The position numbers were made by a program, and so were the translations under genes. From contig PMUI01000085.1 of the NCBI GenBank assembly GCA_003166955.1, positions 61,220-125,219 on the forward strand: a stretch of 64,000 nucleotides of DNA, in the 5' to 3' direction. Under the pieces are notes generated by a model. The model worked only from the letters and a program-made list of their open reading frames with translations, did not search any database and had not been told where the DNA came from. Positions 53,768 to 61,099 of this stretch are shown in pieces (the stretch's first letter is position 1; each line of letters begins with the position of its first letter). The stretch comes from Acidobacterium sp. (GTDB lineage Bacteria > Acidobacteriota > Terriglobia > Terriglobales > Acidobacteriaceae).

Positions 53768-55057
53768 TCAGGTGGTGCTGAGAACCCTGGTCTGGTCATC
53801 CCGGAAGGAACGATCCGCAACAGCACTCTGGCCGCCGACGTGGACGCGGTTACGGCCCAGCCGCTTCGCGCAGTAGAGGGCCTCGTCCGCCTGCTGAATC
53901 AGATCTTCGACCAGCGTCGCGCCGTCATGGGATGCCACACCCAGACTGCAGGTAACCGTGAGCGGGCCGGAAGCCGTCACAAACGGCGACTCCGCGATAG
54001 CGCGCCGGAAGTCCTCCGCGCGCTGGATGCCGTTCATCGGTGAACAACCCGAAAGAACAATCAGGAATTCCTCGCCGCCATAGCGCCCGGCAAAATCATA
54101 GTGACGCATGAGCTGGGCGATGCGCTGAGCCGCTTCCCGGAGCACGGTATCCCCGGTCAGATGGCCATAGGTGTCATTGACGGCTTTGAAGTGGTCCAGG
54201 TCGATCATCACGACTGTTATGGGCAGATGATCGCGCTGCGCCCGGGAAATCTCTCTATCCAACATTGTGAAGATCGCCCTGCGATTCCAGAAATCCGTCA
54301 GGCTATCGGTGAGTGCCTGCTCTTTTAACGCGCGCTGCGCGTCGTCGGCGACTTTTTTGGCAAGCTGCAGTTCACCCTTTGCCTGGTTCACCTGCTCTTC
54401 GAGCTTGTGGGCACGCTGAATGAGGTTGTGAACGCGGAGCTTGTAGAGAGTGAAAGCGAGGAGTGCGAGGAGAATCGCGCACATGCCGCGGAACGATGTG
54501 GTTTGCCAATACTGAGGGAGCACCAGGACAGGAAGGCTCGTCACGCCTGGCCCCGAGGTATTGCCGGCATCCGTTTCTTCGAGCTCGAACATGTAGTGGC
54601 CCGGCGGCAGCTTGTTGTAGATGGCCCGGCGCTCTTTTCCGGCGTCTGTCCAGTCCAGGTCGAGACCGAGGAGCCGGTAGCTGAGGTGGGCGCGATCGGG
54701 AGCGACGGATTCGGGAGCGGCGAATTGAATTTCCAGATTGCCGCTGCCCGGACCGGCAGTCACTCCCTGATCGAAGGAGAGCGGTCCCTGATTAAATTGC
54801 ACTTGCTCAATCAGCGGCCGAGGACGGTTGGTACGCACCTGGGGGTGCGCGACATCGACGGCAGAACAAACCGGCGCCAGAACACCGAACAGGACGCCAA
54901 ACAGCAGGAGGATGGGGAGACAGAGCTTCGTGGGCTTGACGAGAGCGGGCGAGGAGCGGCGCCGGCTTGCCGGAGGGAATCCGGAAGGCGGCAGCGACAC
55001 TCGAACCTGTTGGGTCCGGCGAGAGCGATCATCGGGCCAAACGAATCCAGCGAGCAT
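53768..55057 (-). CDS. Diguanylate cyclase (GGDEF) with Y_Y_Y domain
   Basis: A 429-residue membrane protein. A hydrophobic segment (about 46-66) serves as signal anchor. A Y_Y_Y-type beta-sandwich (about 85-185; LSYRLLGLDLDWTD, YNKLPPGHYMFEL) is followed by a transmembrane helix (about 190-210), a coiled coil (about 215-250) and a GGDEF domain (about 255-415) with the active motif RYGGEEF. It makes c-di-GMP. Y_Y_Y domains usually follow a large two-component propeller, which is absent here. The start is uncertain because the first 40 residues are low-complexity. Confidence 0.88.
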   Translation of the reverse strand: MLAGFVWPDDRSRRTQQVRVSLPPSGFPPASRRRSSPALVKPTKLCLPILLLFGVLFGVLAPVCSAVDVAHPQVRTNRPRPLIEQVQFNQGPLSFDQGVTAGPGSGNLEIQFAAPESVAPDRAHLSYRLLGLDLDWTDAGKERRAIYNKLPPGHYMFELEETDAGNTSGPGVTSLPVLVLPQYWQTTSFRGMCAILLALLAFTLYKLRVHNLIQRAHKLEEQVNQAKGELQLAKKVADDAQRALKEQALTDSLTDFWNRRAIFTMLDREISRAQRDHLPITVVMIDLDHFKAVNDTYGHLTGDTVLREAAQRIAQLMRHYDFAGRYGGEEFLIVLSGCSPMNGIQRAEDFRRAIAESPFVTASGPLTVTCSLGVASHDGATLVEDLIQQADEALYCAKRLGRNRVHVGGQSAVADRSFRDDQTRVLSTT

Positions 55058-55324
55058 AGACCTAACGCCAGTCAGGCTGACGCACCCCCCTCATGTGCTG
55101 TCCTCAAGCCGGATCAGCCGATCAGGCCTTCAGGCTGGACACGGTCACCGCAGTCACCAGCAACCGCGCGGCTTCCGTCGATCCCGGCGGTCACGCCGTA
55201 TCGAAGAAATGATCGGCGATGAGGCCCTGTCTCGGCCATACAACTTAAGATCAGGCCGGTTGCACCATCGGCGACAAACCGCGCGAGGACTCCAGGAGAA
55301 CTCTGATCAGTCCATCGAGAAATT

Positions 55325-55392
55325 CCCTCAGGGGCTGAAGCCTGTAATTTTCTTGGGCCTTACGGCACAGCTGAAGCTGTGCCCCTTCAAAG
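55325..55392. repeat. Double-hairpin intergenic repeat
   Basis: Two short palindromes stand side by side: AGGGGCT-GA-AGCCT (about 55330-55344) and a perfect GGCACAGCT-GA-AGCTGTGCC (55364-55383), both with a GA loop. This form resembles dispersed hairpin repeats seen between genes of Acidobacteria (from memory). The rest of 55058-55456 shows nothing else. Confidence 0.55.
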
Positions 55393-55456
55393 CTGGCGCC
55401 TTGATCAGAGATTCCATCCAGTGCGGGTGAGCGGTGGTCGGGCCATTCGGCGTTCG

Positions 55457-55876
55457 TTAGTCGATGTCGAGTTCGGATTTGGCGAGTGCGGCGATTTGCG
55501 GGCGGCTCGGTTGCCAGACCCCCCAGACCGCGGCGCACCAGGCGCTGATCATGGCGTCGCGCGCGGGGCTAGGGGCGGCGGCAAGAACGCCGGCGACGGT
55601 AATGGAAGCGGGTTGCGTGGGCAGCAGGAAGCGCGGCCATTGTTTGCGGCGCCGGGCCATGCGCATGTGGGCGAGCTGCACCTGACGGCCGGTGAAGTTT
55701 TTCTCCAGATGCAGATAAAGGCCGATGAGGGCGAAGGCGACGGCGATGGGCCTGGTGCCTGCGTCCGCGTGCTGGGCAGTGAAGGCGTCGAAGCTGTTCT
55801 GATGGAGGAAGGCCGGATCGGGGTGGGCCAGGGTGTAGAAGGAGAGCTCGCGGAAGAGGACCTGGTCGGAAGGCAA
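55457..55876 (-). CDS. DUF5946-like hypothetical protein
   Basis: A 139-residue protein with ELSFYTLAHPDPAFLHQNSFDAFTAQHAD near the N-terminus and FALIGLYLHLEKNFTGRQVQLAHMRMA in the middle, a pattern of the DUF5946 family. The function is unknown. It follows the secreted Ig-repeat gene by 47 bp on the same strand. Confidence 0.65.
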   Translation of the reverse strand: MPSDQVLFRELSFYTLAHPDPAFLHQNSFDAFTAQHADAGTRPIAVAFALIGLYLHLEKNFTGRQVQLAHMRMARRRKQWPRFLLPTQPASITVAGVLAAAPSPARDAMISAWCAAVWGVWQPSRPQIAALAKSELDID

Positions 55877-55923
55877 AGGGACCGGACGGGATGGTGGTGC
55901 GTCCGGTCCTATCTTAGCGCCGC

Positions 55924-57228
55924 TTACCAGCGATAGATGGTCAGGTTGTCAATGTAGACGGTGGCCTGTCCGTTGCCCATGCCATCGATCTGGAAGTTGG
56001 TAAGCAGGGAGGGAGCCCATCCGAGAGCGAATGCGGAGTTGACGGTGGCGTTGATGTTCTGCTGGAGGTCATCGAGCCATACCGACTGATAGTCGATGTT
56101 GCCGGAGTTGTCGCGGGAGTAGCTGACCTGGACGTGATGCCAGGTGTTGATGCTCCACTGGCGGGGATTGCAGTACTGGTTCGACCTGACCCAGGTATCG
56201 ACGGGGTTCTGGGGTGTGCCTTTGTTGGCGGTGTAGTCCCAGGTGTTGTTCCAGCCATCGCACTGGAAGCCGAAGATGGCGGTTTGGCCGTTGGGCATGG
56301 TCTGGTTGGTGTCCATTTCGATATTGGCCAGGGTGGTGGAAGGGCTCTGGATGTAAATCCAGGTGTCGTAGAGGAAGTTGGTGGAGACGTTGTCGTCGCC
56401 GAAGGAGACCCAGTAGCGCTCGTCGCCGTTATTGGTGTAGCTGGCGACGAACATGCGGGCGGTGCCGGTGAGGGAGGGCGAGGCAACGAGGCTCATGGCG
56501 CCGCTGGAACTGCCCTGAGCGCCGCTGTCGTTGGCATCGATCCAGCCGGATAGGGTGTCAATGTTGGCGACCTTGAGGGCGGAGGAGGGAATGATGGCGC
56601 CAAGGGCGGGGCCGGTGACGTTGATAGCCTCATCCGTGACGCAGGAACCGCCGCCGCTGCCCCATGCCTTGACATGGAGCGTGTGCGCGCCGTCGGGAGC
56701 GCTGATGGAGGTGTTGATGTAGTTCGCGTAGACGATGGTGGTGCTGGAGCTGCTGTCGAAGGAGTAGCCCATGGCGCTGGTGGAGCCTCCAGTGCAGGTG
56801 GGGGCGCTGGCGGAGAGGGTCAAGGGCGAGGTGACGCTGGCTCCGCTGGAGGGGCTGCTGACGGAAACTTCCGGAGACGCTGGGAGCGTGGGCGCAGTGG
56901 CGGTGGTGACGGTGATGGCCACGTCGGTGACGCAGGAAGCGCCCTGGTTGCCCCAGGATTTGACGTGCAGGGTGTGGGCGCCGGTGGAGGCGGTGACGCT
57001 GGCGTTAACGGAGGCGCCGTAGACGATGGTGGTGGTGGGGCTGTTGTCGAGCGAGTAGCCCATGGCGGCGATGGGCGCCGAGGAGCAGGATGAAGCGTTG
57101 GCGGAAAGTGTGAAGGGGGAACTGACAGTCGAGCCGTTGGCGGGGCCGCTGACGGTGGGGTTGGCAAAGGCGGTGGCGGCGAGGAGTGGGAGGGAGGCGG
57201 AAAAGAGCGCAAACTTACAGATTTTCAT
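55924..57228 (-). CDS. Secreted protein with two Ig-like repeats and a jelly-roll-like domain
   Basis: A 434-residue protein with a signal peptide (ending AFAN). Two similar repeats of about 90 residues (about 24-110 and 120-205) each contain AMGYS(L/F)D, TTIVY, AHTLHVK(S/A)WG and two Cys. The C-terminal half (about 215-434) looks like a LamG/concanavalin-type beta-sandwich (RYWVSFGDDN, WHHVQVSYSRD, VYIDNLTIYRW). It may bind carbohydrate. The start was set at MKICKF (57228); GTG at 57240 is an alternative. Confidence 0.8.
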   Translation of the reverse strand: MKICKFALFSASLPLLAATAFANPTVSGPANGSTVSSPFTLSANASSCSSAPIAAMGYSLDNSPTTTIVYGASVNASVTASTGAHTLHVKSWGNQGASCVTDVAITVTTATAPTLPASPEVSVSSPSSGASVTSPLTLSASAPTCTGGSTSAMGYSFDSSSSTTIVYANYINTSISAPDGAHTLHVKAWGSGGGSCVTDEAINVTGPALGAIIPSSALKVANIDTLSGWIDANDSGAQGSSSGAMSLVASPSLTGTARMFVASYTNNGDERYWVSFGDDNVSTNFLYDTWIYIQSPSTTLANIEMDTNQTMPNGQTAIFGFQCDGWNNTWDYTANKGTPQNPVDTWVRSNQYCNPRQWSINTWHHVQVSYSRDNSGNIDYQSVWLDDLQQNINATVNSAFALGWAPSLLTNFQIDGMGNGQATVYIDNLTIYRW

Positions 57229-57381
57229 GGCGCGTGGCACCTAAAGGGTGAATAAATTTGGTCTTGCCTGGCTTGCGATTGACGCCTGGCGCCGGGCCAC
57301 GTGCGAGCGGGAGCCTCGATCGCGCAGAGGCTCACAGGGCTGTTTTGCCGGGACGATTGGCAAAAAACCGCGAGGCGTAAG

Positions 57382-57399
57382 TGGTTACCGTTGTAACCA
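57382..57399. promoter_or_regulatory. Palindrome TGGTTAC-N4-GTAACCA
   Basis: A perfect 7-bp inverted repeat with a four-base spacer, in the divergent region between the secreted Ig-repeat gene and ppk2. It may be an operator. The rest of the 427-bp region shows only a second 7-bp repeat (GAGCCTC/GAGGCTC near 57312-57332). Confidence 0.35.
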
Positions 57400-57655
57400 T
57401 TTAGGCCCACTCAGAAGAGTCAAGTTAATTACTGACCGCATAGTACATCCGCGAAAAGTGAAAGCAAGTGTTTTTTCGAATAAGAGAGAGGTTTTCCAGA
57501 AAACCTTAGTAACCGGCAGGCAACGTTTTGCCGCGAACGTGAAGTTCTTACCGGCTTCGCACTTTCCACCGTAGAAATTTTGCCGATAAGGCAGAGTGCC
57601 GGGAGCCGGACGCAGGCGTGGAGTGCGTGGGTGAGGATCCGGCGGGGGGAATGCG

Positions 57656-58495
57656 GTGACGAAAGGCGAGAAGAGGCGGGGTTTGAAAAAGGGGAAGCAG
57701 GGAAACGTCGCAGCGAAGGGAGGGGAGTACGGTTGCAGCTACGAAAAGGAACTGCGGCGGTTACAAATTGAGCTGGTGAAGTTGCAGGAGTGGATCCGGC
57801 ACGAGGGACTGCGGGTGGTGGTGCTATTCGAGGGGCGGGACGCGGCGGGCAAGGGCGGGGCGATCAAGAGAATTACCGAGACGCTGAATCCGCGCATCTG
57901 CCGGGTGGTGGCGCTGGGCACGCCTACGGAGCGGGAGAAGACGCAGTGGTATTTCCAGCGGTACGTGGCGCACCTGCCCGGGGCCGGGGAGATGGCGCTG
58001 TTCGACCGGAGCTGGTACAACCGCGCGGGCGTGGAGCGGGTGATGGGCTTCTGCACGGAAGGCGAGTATGGGGAGTTCATGCACAGCTGCCCGGAGTTCG
58101 AGCGGATGCTGATCCGGTCGGGGATCATCCTGATCAAGTACTGGTTTTCGGTGAGCGATGAGGAACAGGAGCGGCGGTTTCGGGAGCGGATCGAAACGCC
58201 GACGAAGCGATGGAAGCTGAGCGCGATGGATCTGGAATCGCGGCGGCACTGGGCGGATTATTCGCGGGCGAAGGACGAGATGTTCGCGATGACGGACACG
58301 CGGCAGGCGCCGTGGTTCGTGGTGGACGCGGAGGACAAGAAACGGGCGCGGCTGAATGTGATCCATCATCTGCTGAGCAGGATTGAGTATGGGGAGCTAA
58401 AGGCGGAGAAGCTGGAGTTGCCGAAGCTGGACCGGAAGAAGTACACGCGGCCGCCGATGCACGAGCAGAACTTTATTCCGGCTGTGTACGCGTAG
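57656..58495 (+). CDS. ppk2: Polyphosphate kinase 2
   Basis: A 279-residue PPK2-family kinase of the short, single-domain class. Walker A is FEGRDAAGKGGAI (about 60-72), Walker B LFDRSWYNRAG (about 118-128), and the lid carries the RFRERIETPTKRWKLS stretch. It transfers phosphate between polyphosphate and nucleoside diphosphates. The start is the GTG at 57656 after GGGGGAA. A basic, Lys/Gly-rich N-terminus of about 28 residues precedes the core. Confidence 0.94.
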   Translation: MTKGEKRRGLKKGKQGNVAAKGGEYGCSYEKELRRLQIELVKLQEWIRHEGLRVVVLFEGRDAAGKGGAIKRITETLNPRICRVVALGTPTEREKTQWYFQRYVAHLPGAGEMALFDRSWYNRAGVERVMGFCTEGEYGEFMHSCPEFERMLIRSGIILIKYWFSVSDEEQERRFRERIETPTKRWKLSAMDLESRRHWADYSRAKDEMFAMTDTRQAPWFVVDAEDKKRARLNVIHHLLSRIEYGELKAEKLELPKLDRKKYTRPPMHEQNFIPAVYA

Positions 58496-58529
58496 CTGGA
58501 AGCTGGAAGCGGGTAGCTGGTAGCTGCTA
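58493..58529. repeat. Heptamer tandem repeat joining two stop codons
   Basis: Imperfect 7-bp units (tagctgg aagctgg aagcggg tagctgg tagctgc ta) run from the ppk2 stop TAG (58493) to the stop of the convergent DUF4440-like gene (58527-58529). Confidence 0.65.
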
Positions 58530-58997
58530 AGAGCTGGTGTGGTCGAGGATGATCTTCCAGCCTGAGGGCTTTTTTTCAAAGATGAGGGAGAAGATGCCGG
58601 AGGCATCTCCGCCGCCGGCCTGGGAGCGGGCGAGGTGGAAGTGGCCGGTGACGACGGCGTGGGTCGGATTGTTTTCGGGACCGAGCATGCGGACGTCGAT
58701 GCCGCTGAAGTCGAGCTGGCCCATGGCCTCGCGCGAGACGTAATTGCGCTGGTAGCGGGCGAGGATCATCTGATAGCCGTGTTCGATGGACTTGCCGATG
58801 AAGGTGGTCTGGGGCGAGTCGTCGTAGCCGTGCATGAAGGTGACGATGTCTCCCTGGTTCCAGGCGGTCTGCTGGTCGGTGAGGACCTGAACGATTTGGG
58901 CGCGGATGGCGGCGTCGAGGGATTGGGCGCGAAGAGTGGGCGCGAGGAGGAGTGCGAGAGCGGCGGGAATCCAGATGCGGCGGACGACCTTGTTCAT
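58527..58997 (-). CDS. Exported NTF2-like (DUF4440/SnoaL) protein
   Basis: A 156-residue protein with a signal peptide (ending LRAQ) and a DUF4440/NTF2-like domain (about 28-155): QIVQVLTDQQTAWNQGDI, FMHGYDDSPQTTFIG, GYQMILARYQRNY, then GIFSLIFEKKPSGWKIILDHTSS. The fold is used by ketosteroid-isomerase-like enzymes and non-enzymatic binders; the function is unknown. Confidence 0.87.
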   Translation of the reverse strand: MNKVVRRIWIPAALALLLAPTLRAQSLDAAIRAQIVQVLTDQQTAWNQGDIVTFMHGYDDSPQTTFIGKSIEHGYQMILARYQRNYVSREAMGQLDFSGIDVRMLGPENNPTHAVVTGHFHLARSQAGGGDASGIFSLIFEKKPSGWKIILDHTSS

Positions 58998-59011
58998 GAG
59001 CAGCCTCGAGA

Positions 59012-59052
59012 AGAGCTAGCGGACAGCGTATAGCGGATAGTGTTCAGCGTCC
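59012..59052. repeat. Heptamer tandem repeat (TAGCG-type)
   Basis: Imperfect 7-bp units (gctagcg gacagcg tatagcg gatagtg ttcagcg) fill the gap between the divergent DUF4440-like gene and engB. Confidence 0.6.
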
Positions 59053-59057
59053 AGGTT

Positions 59058-59714
59058 ATGGCGCCGGGCTACACTGCTCGGGTGAAGAAGCTTCATGCAA
59101 AATTTCTGAAGTCGGCGGTGGCGGAGGCGCAGTTTCCTGCTCCCGGGGTACCGGAGATCGCGTTTCTGGGGCGGTCGAATGTGGGGAAGTCGAGTTTGAT
59201 TAATGCGCTGTTGGGGGAGAAGCAGGCGCATGTGTCGTCGACGCCGGGGCGGACGAGGGCGATCAATTTTTTCGCCCTGGCGGAAGCGCCGTGGGAGGAG
59301 AAGCCTGGGCAGCGGGCGGAGATGGTGTTTGCCGATTTGCCGGGGTACGGGTACGCAAAGATTGCGAAGTCAGTATCCGCAGAATGGCCGAAGTTTATCG
59401 AGCCGTACGTGAAAGAGCGGGCGACGCTGGCTCTGTGCGTGTGTTTGGTGGACGCGACGATTCCGGCGAGGGCGAGCGATGGGCAGCTGATCGAGTTTCT
59501 GGAGGGCGCGGGGCGGGAGTATGTGGTGGTGGGGACCAAGGCGGACCGGTTGTCGGGGAATGGGCGCGCGAAAGCTCTCAAGGCTCTGCGGGAGGCGTTT
59601 GGGGCGGAGCGGCTGATGCTGGTTTCGGCGAAGACGGGGGCGGGGATGAAGGAGCTGTGGGCTGAAATACAGCTGGAAGCTGGAAGCAGGAAGCGGGAAG
59701 GCGGAAGTTTGTAG
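59058..59714 (+). CDS. engB: Ribosome biogenesis GTPase EngB (YsxC/YihA)
   Basis: A 218-residue GTPase of the EngB family, which assists assembly of the large ribosomal subunit. G motifs are FLGRSNVGKSSLINALLG (G1), TPGRTRAINFF (G2), FADLPGYGYAK (G3), VGTKADRL (G4) and VSAKTGAG (G5). The ATG at 59058 was chosen; GTG at 59040 or 59082 are alternatives. The last 14 residues (from QLEAGSR) are encoded by a heptamer repeat that continues past the stop. Confidence 0.95.
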   Translation: MAPGYTARVKKLHAKFLKSAVAEAQFPAPGVPEIAFLGRSNVGKSSLINALLGEKQAHVSSTPGRTRAINFFALAEAPWEEKPGQRAEMVFADLPGYGYAKIAKSVSAEWPKFIEPYVKERATLALCVCLVDATIPARASDGQLIEFLEGAGREYVVVGTKADRLSGNGRAKALKALREAFGAERLMLVSAKTGAGMKELWAEIQLEAGSRKREGGSL

Positions 59715-59805
59715 CCGCTCGCCTCTTGCTCGCCTCTTGCTCGCCTCCAGCTTGCTCATTGCTATTGGCTATTGGCTATTGGCTTCCGGCTTCCCTCTTC
59801 CCGCT
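59665..59805. repeat. Heptamer and 11-mer tandem repeats at the engB 3' end
   Basis: Inside the end of engB, 7-bp units (ctggaag ctggaag caggaag cgggaag gcggaag) run to the stop. Then an 11-bp unit (tcgcctcttgc, twice plus a variant) follows, and then gctattg three times with gcttccg-type variants up to the stop of the response regulator gene. Confidence 0.7.
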
Positions 59806-59807
59806 GG

Positions 59808-60197
59808 CTATTGCGCGAGGCGGAGGCGGTCGAGGAGCTGGCTGGGGTGGACGGGCTTGAGGAGGACTTCGAAGTCGTGGCCGCGGACACGGGCATCGCG
59901 CATGAGGTCGGCGGTGGCGGCCTGGCCGGAGAGGAGCAGGACGCGGCAGCCGGGGATCATGGCGCTGATCTGAATGGCGGCTTCGATGCCGCTCATACCG
60001 GGCATGACGACGTCGGCGAGGAAGACCTCGGGGTTAAAGTGACGCGCGGTTTCGACGGCTCTCTGGCCGCTGTAGACAGTGGCGGCTTCGAAGCCATTTT
60101 GGTTCAGAATCAGTCCGAGAGTGTCGGCGATGATACGTTCGTCGTCGGCGATTAGGACTCTGGGCCTGATTCCGCCGTTGGTGGAACGAGAGTCCAT
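59808..60197 (-). CDS. Single-domain response regulator
   Basis: A 129-residue receiver domain. The acidic pair is in IADDERI, the phospho-acceptor Asp in FLADVVMPGMSG, Ser in LLLSGQ (position of Thr/Ser) and Lys in VLLKPVHP. It has no output domain, as in CheY-like proteins. The start at 60197 follows AAAGG; an upstream extension to 60368 would add a Pro/Thr-rich stretch that is unlikely. No kinase adjoins it. Confidence 0.88.
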   Translation of the reverse strand: MDSRSTNGGIRPRVLIADDERIIADTLGLILNQNGFEAATVYSGQRAVETARHFNPEVFLADVVMPGMSGIEAAIQISAMIPGCRVLLLSGQAATADLMRDARVRGHDFEVLLKPVHPSQLLDRLRLAQ

Positions 60198-60436
60198 GAG
60201 ACCTTTGGCAGAAACAGCAAACTCACTTGGGGGTTGTGCAGCGAGTATAGGCTGGGTGGTCGCGATGGGGCCAGTTATTTCTCGCGTTGGAGGCGCAGTT
60301 GGCGTGATTTGGATGGGTTTTGGCGCGGGCGGGGACGTTGAAGAGGTGACGGAAGTGGGCAAATCCATACCGGTGGGCTAGCGCGGTTGGGGTTTTGGCT
60401 GGACTTTGAGGTAGTGGGTCAATTTGGATGCACAGG

Positions 60437-60658
60437 CTATAGTGGCTTTCCGCTTCGTTCTCTTTGGTCGGTTCGTCGAGCCCGAAAGCGGGTGAGGAAT
60501 CCCGACAGCACATCGGACAACACTGAAAGGCCAAGCAGGGGTATGAAGGTGAGCGAGGTTTCAAGCCTCGGTAATGCAAGTGCGCTAAGGGCGATGAATA
60601 CGACGATCGTGACGATTGCCGCCACCAACCAGCTTCGCGTTTTCACATCTTGGCCCAT
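60437..60658 (-). CDS. Small membrane protein, two helices
   Basis: A 73-residue protein with two hydrophobic segments (about 11-30; LVAAIVTIVVFIALSALAL, and about 40-55; FIPLLGLSVLSDVLSGF) and a basic C-terminus. The ATG at 60658 lacks a clear ribosome-binding site. No family was recognised. Confidence 0.45.
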   Translation of the reverse strand: MGQDVKTRSWLVAAIVTIVVFIALSALALPRLETSLTFIPLLGLSVLSDVLSGFLTRFRARRTDQRERSGKPL

Positions 60659-60794
60659 GTGAGTCCCACACAATTGCTCTCAGGGTAATTCAAACTGACC
60701 ACTACCGGTTTTGACCCGACTTTGACCCAGGGGGAGGGGAGGATTTATAACGGTGAATCCGGGCTGGGTTCCGGAAAGAGGCGCGAGGGCGCGG

Positions 60795-61040
60795 CGGGAA
60801 TGGTCCCACAGGCGTGCTGGCGACTGCAGTGAATCCAGGCAATGGGATGTTCGGGAAGGCGGTGAAAATCCGCCACTGCCCCGCAACTGTAAGCGCGTAT
60901 TCCTGCGTCAGGTGAGAGGGAGATGCAGGGAGGGCCGGCCGATGTGCCACTGGAGCGAGAGCTTCGGGAAGGCGGCCGGGCTGGTTCTTCGGGATGAAAG
61001 CCGAAGGACGGCGCGCGAGTCAGGAGACCGGTCCCGTATG
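60795..61040 (+). ncRNA. Cobalamin riboswitch
   Basis: The conserved core is present: GGTGAAAATCC and GCCACTGCCCCGCAACTGTAAG (60861-60892, written in two overlapping parts), then GCCACTGG with CGGGAAGGC (about 60941-60976), the GCCGAAGGACGGC arm and the 3' signature GAGTCAGGAGACC (61018-61029). It lies about 60 bp upstream of the TonB-dependent receptor at 61100. Adenosylcobalamin binding would repress that gene. The outer boundaries are approximate. Confidence 0.93.
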
Positions 61041-61099
61041 CCGGGCTTGTTTCGGTTGACAGGCTCATTTACCGCGTTCCGAGGGGGACGGAGGAGACT

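Noticed and set aside
54828-55430. A plus-strand frame overlapping the start of the diguanylate cyclase
   Set aside because: It runs antisense through the signal-anchor region and the intergenic hairpin repeat, with no domain or start signal.
57241-57420. A possible c-di-GMP riboswitch before the secreted Ig-repeat gene
   Set aside because: Two hairpins can be drawn, but the conserved bases of the known c-di-GMP riboswitch classes were not found.
57248-57574. A 108-codon plus-strand frame in the region before ppk2
   Set aside because: Mixed composition without a domain, and it covers the likely promoter region of the divergent secreted protein; it reads like non-coding DNA.
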